Positions 6,512 to 7,876 of a stretch of 7,876 nt of DNA are shown in pieces (the stretch's first letter is position 1; each line of letters opens with the position of its first letter). Origin of the DNA: Desulfobacterales bacterium (lineage in GTDB: Bacteria > Desulfobacterota > Desulfobacteria > Desulfobacterales > JAFDCJ01). The DNA lies in contig CP070771.1 in assembly GCA_020345785.1 (NCBI GenBank), positions 4,988,757 to 4,996,632 of the forward strand. Reading direction: 5' to 3'. The notes beneath the pieces were generated by a model. It was not told the origin of the DNA. It saw only the letters and a list, made by a program, of their open reading frames with translations, and did no database searches. A program made the position numbers and the translations under genes.

Positions 6512-6563
6512 AATAGTCTTCAGGCCGTCGATTATCTTCAGAAGGCTGAAGGCTATTTTTTTT
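6512..6563 (+). terminator. Intrinsic terminator of the H1-like gene, with an alternative inner hairpin
   Basis: AATAGTCTTCAG (6512-6523) pairs with CTGAAGGCTATT (6546-6557) over 12 positions, with one G-U wobble, and a run of eight T (6556-6563) follows immediately. This is a standard Rho-independent terminator for the upstream gene, 35 bp after its stop. A second copy of CTTCAG at 6536-6541 can pair with the same CTGAAG (6546-6551) through a tight four-base loop. Two 5' arms therefore compete for one 3' arm. Confidence 0.85.
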
Positions 6564-6672
6564 ATTGTCTCTTTTTAGAGCAAAATCACCGCTTTTCCTG
6601 CCAGGGGCCATGCTGAGCCTCGCCCCCCAAGCTAACTACCTATAAGATTTTTTCCAGAATTGCAATTGCCTG

Positions 6673-6701
6673 TTGCCTATTTTAGATCTATTTGGTATGA
6701 A
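6673..6701 (+). promoter_or_regulatory. Candidate sigma-70 promoter for resB
   Basis: TTGCCT (6673-6678) and TATGAA (6696-6701) are separated by 17 bases, and each matches four of six consensus positions. Transcription would start near 6708, downstream of the ATG at 6697, which would leave the 6736 start as the usable one. The rest of 6564-6735 contains no gene or other signal that I can support. Confidence 0.25.
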
Positions 6702-6735
6702 AATCAGTTTATTTCCCTTGAAGAAAGGAATGGCG

Positions 6736-7876
6736 ATGGGTAATCAGGTAATTGTGGCAGGCCCATTGAGTAAAATATGGGACCTTTTTGCTTCGGTAAA
6801 ACTGACCATTGTTTTGCTTTTGAGTCTTGCCGTGACTTCAATTATCGGAACTCTGATACCTCAAAACGAAGACCCGCAAGCCTATTTTCAAGCTTTCGGG
6901 GGCGTTTTATACCGCTTATTCAGCCTGCTTGACCTTTTTGATATGTATCACTCATGGTGGTTTCAACTGTTGATCTTGATGCTGACCGCCAATATTATCA
7001 TCTGTTCGATCGACCGCATGTCGGCCAATCGCCGAATTTTGTTTGTACGTCATCCGAATTTTAACCTGTCTAGATTCAGAAACCTCAAGCGCAAAGAAAT
7101 CGTCAGCGAACATCGCTCCCCTCAACAATTAAAAGAAATCTATCAGGCGTTTATAGCGCGCCGCTTTCGGCACAGCCGGCTTGAATCCACAGAGAACGGA
7201 TTTGCCATTTTCGGGGAGAAGGGCCACTGGACCCGCTTTGGTGTCTACACGGTCCATTTGAGTGTGGTCATTTTACTCATCGGTGGTTTAATAGGCTCAA
7301 TTTTTGGCTTTGATGGATTCGTCAATATTGCCGAGGGTGAGAGCGTCCAGCGTGTCCAATTACGAAATAACTCCCAGACGGTGATGCTTGATTTTGCGGT
7401 CCGTTGCGATGATTTTGATGTGAGCTTTTATAAAACCGGCGCTCCCAAAGAGTTCCGGTCAAGTTTAACCATCCTTGAAGCGGGACGCCCGGTTCGGCAA
7501 CAAGACATCATAGTCAATGATCCCCTGCGCTATAAAGGGATCAGTTTTTATCAGTCCAGTTACGGCAGCCTTCCGTCAAACCAAGTGATCTTGAGCCTAA
7601 CAAGCAAAAAAACCGGTATGATCTACACCCAAAACGCCAGCGTGGATCAGCCGGTCCAACTTCCCGAAAAGCTCGGAACTTTCGTAATTAAAGAATTTCA
7701 GCAATCGGCTGATTTCAGGGGCCACAACATCGGCGAGGCTTTTATCGGAATGCTGACGCCGCCGGATGGAGATCCGGTAAAGGTAATCCTGCCGGTGCGT
7801 TTTCCCAGTTTCGATAAAATGCGCCAAGGCGATGTGGTGATAGCAGTGGAAAAACATGTACCGCGATTTTACACGG
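6736..7876 (+). CDS. resB: ResB family cytochrome c biogenesis protein, 3' truncated
   Basis: The frame stays open from ATG 6736 to the end of the window, showing 380 residues. In-frame ATGs at 6697 and 6730 exist, but AAAGGA at 6724-6729 is correctly spaced (six bases) only for 6736. The protein is ResB (Ccs1/CcsB), which with ResC/CcsA forms the System II machinery that carries haem across the inner membrane and attaches it to apocytochromes c. Visible family features are helix 1 (about 22-42, ending IIGTLIPQ), the YHSWWF motif (71-76) leading into helix 2 (about 75-93), helix 3 (about 170-191) starting VYTVHLSVVILLIGG with a membrane histidine (H174), and then a large extracytoplasmic beta-rich domain with NDPLRYKG and FYQSSYG (261-277). 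The final helix and C-terminus lie outside the window. A ResC/CcsA gene would be expected next. It has an upstream terminator and its own possible promoter, so it is probably the first gene of its unit. Confidence 0.92.
   Translation, partial: MGNQVIVAGPLSKIWDLFASVKLTIVLLLSLAVTSIIGTLIPQNEDPQAYFQAFGGVLYRLFSLLDLFDMYHSWWFQLLILMLTANIIICSIDRMSANRRILFVRHPNFNLSRFRNLKRKEIVSEHRSPQQLKEIYQAFIARRFRHSRLESTENGFAIFGEKGHWTRFGVYTVHLSVVILLIGGLIGSIFGFDGFVNIAEGESVQRVQLRNNSQTVMLDFAVRCDDFDVSFYKTGAPKEFRSSLTILEAGRPVRQQDIIVNDPLRYKGISFYQSSYGSLPSNQVILSLTSKKTGMIYTQNASVDQPVQLPEKLGTFVIKEFQQSADFRGHNIGEAFIGMLTPPDGDPVKVILPVRFPSFDKMRQGDVVIAVEKHVPRFYT

Noticed and set aside
6414..6611. Minus-strand open frame of 65 codons across the terminator
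   Set aside because: It runs through the intrinsic terminator and into the end of the H1-like gene, and its translation shows no domain.
6697..6735. Upstream ATG at 6697 as the resB start
   Set aside because: No ribosome binding site precedes it, whereas AAAGGA at 6724-6729 is well placed for 6736. The extra 13 residues would not add a known ResB feature.
7597..7857. Minus-strand open frame of 86 codons near the right edge
   Set aside because: It lies antisense to the ResB extracytoplasmic domain and has no independent support.

Overview
The window looks like chromosomal DNA from a Gram-negative bacterium, most likely a deltaproteobacterium of the Desulfobacterota type. I infer this from the set of genes: a PpiD/SurA-type periplasmic foldase, a ResB (System II) cytochrome c maturation protein, a PiT phosphate transporter paired with a DUF47 PhoU-like protein, and a small Lys/Ala/Pro-rich winged-helix protein. 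Base composition is moderate, with AT-rich intergenic gaps. I see no rRNA, tRNA, CRISPR array, transposase, phage gene or plasmid function. The phylum is an inference; no marker gene here settles it.

Layout from left to right. Positions 1-1380 (+) hold the C-terminal three quarters or so of a parvulin-type peptidyl-prolyl isomerase whose start lies outside the window. It is followed by a small zinc-ribbon protein with a C-terminal membrane helix (1424-1672, +). Both converge on a minus-strand block made of, in order of transcription, a UvrD/Rep-type helicase (5949-3982), a PiT phosphate permease (3774-2548) and a DUF47/PhoU-like protein (2374-1706). A divergent intergenic region (5950-6138) separates the helicase from a plus-strand gene for a 112-residue protein with a coiled coil, an H1-like basic linker and a winged helix (6139-6477). 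That gene ends at a clear intrinsic terminator (6512-6563). The window closes inside a plus-strand ResB gene (6736 to beyond 7876).

How the genes work together. The permease and DUF47 protein form a recognisable phosphate uptake and control pair. The foldase and ResB both act at or outside the inner membrane, in periplasmic protein folding and in haem delivery or apocytochrome handling, but nothing shows that they are co-regulated. The helicase and the H1-like protein are both DNA-related and share a divergent promoter region. This could be coincidence.

Most of the window is ordinary housekeeping sequence and I do not see an undescribed multi-gene system. The items most worth a second look are the H1-like winged-helix protein with its palindrome-bearing promoter region, the two degenerate parvulin-like repeats in the foldase, a heptamer-based inverted repeat between the phosphate genes, and a terminator with two alternative 5' arms.
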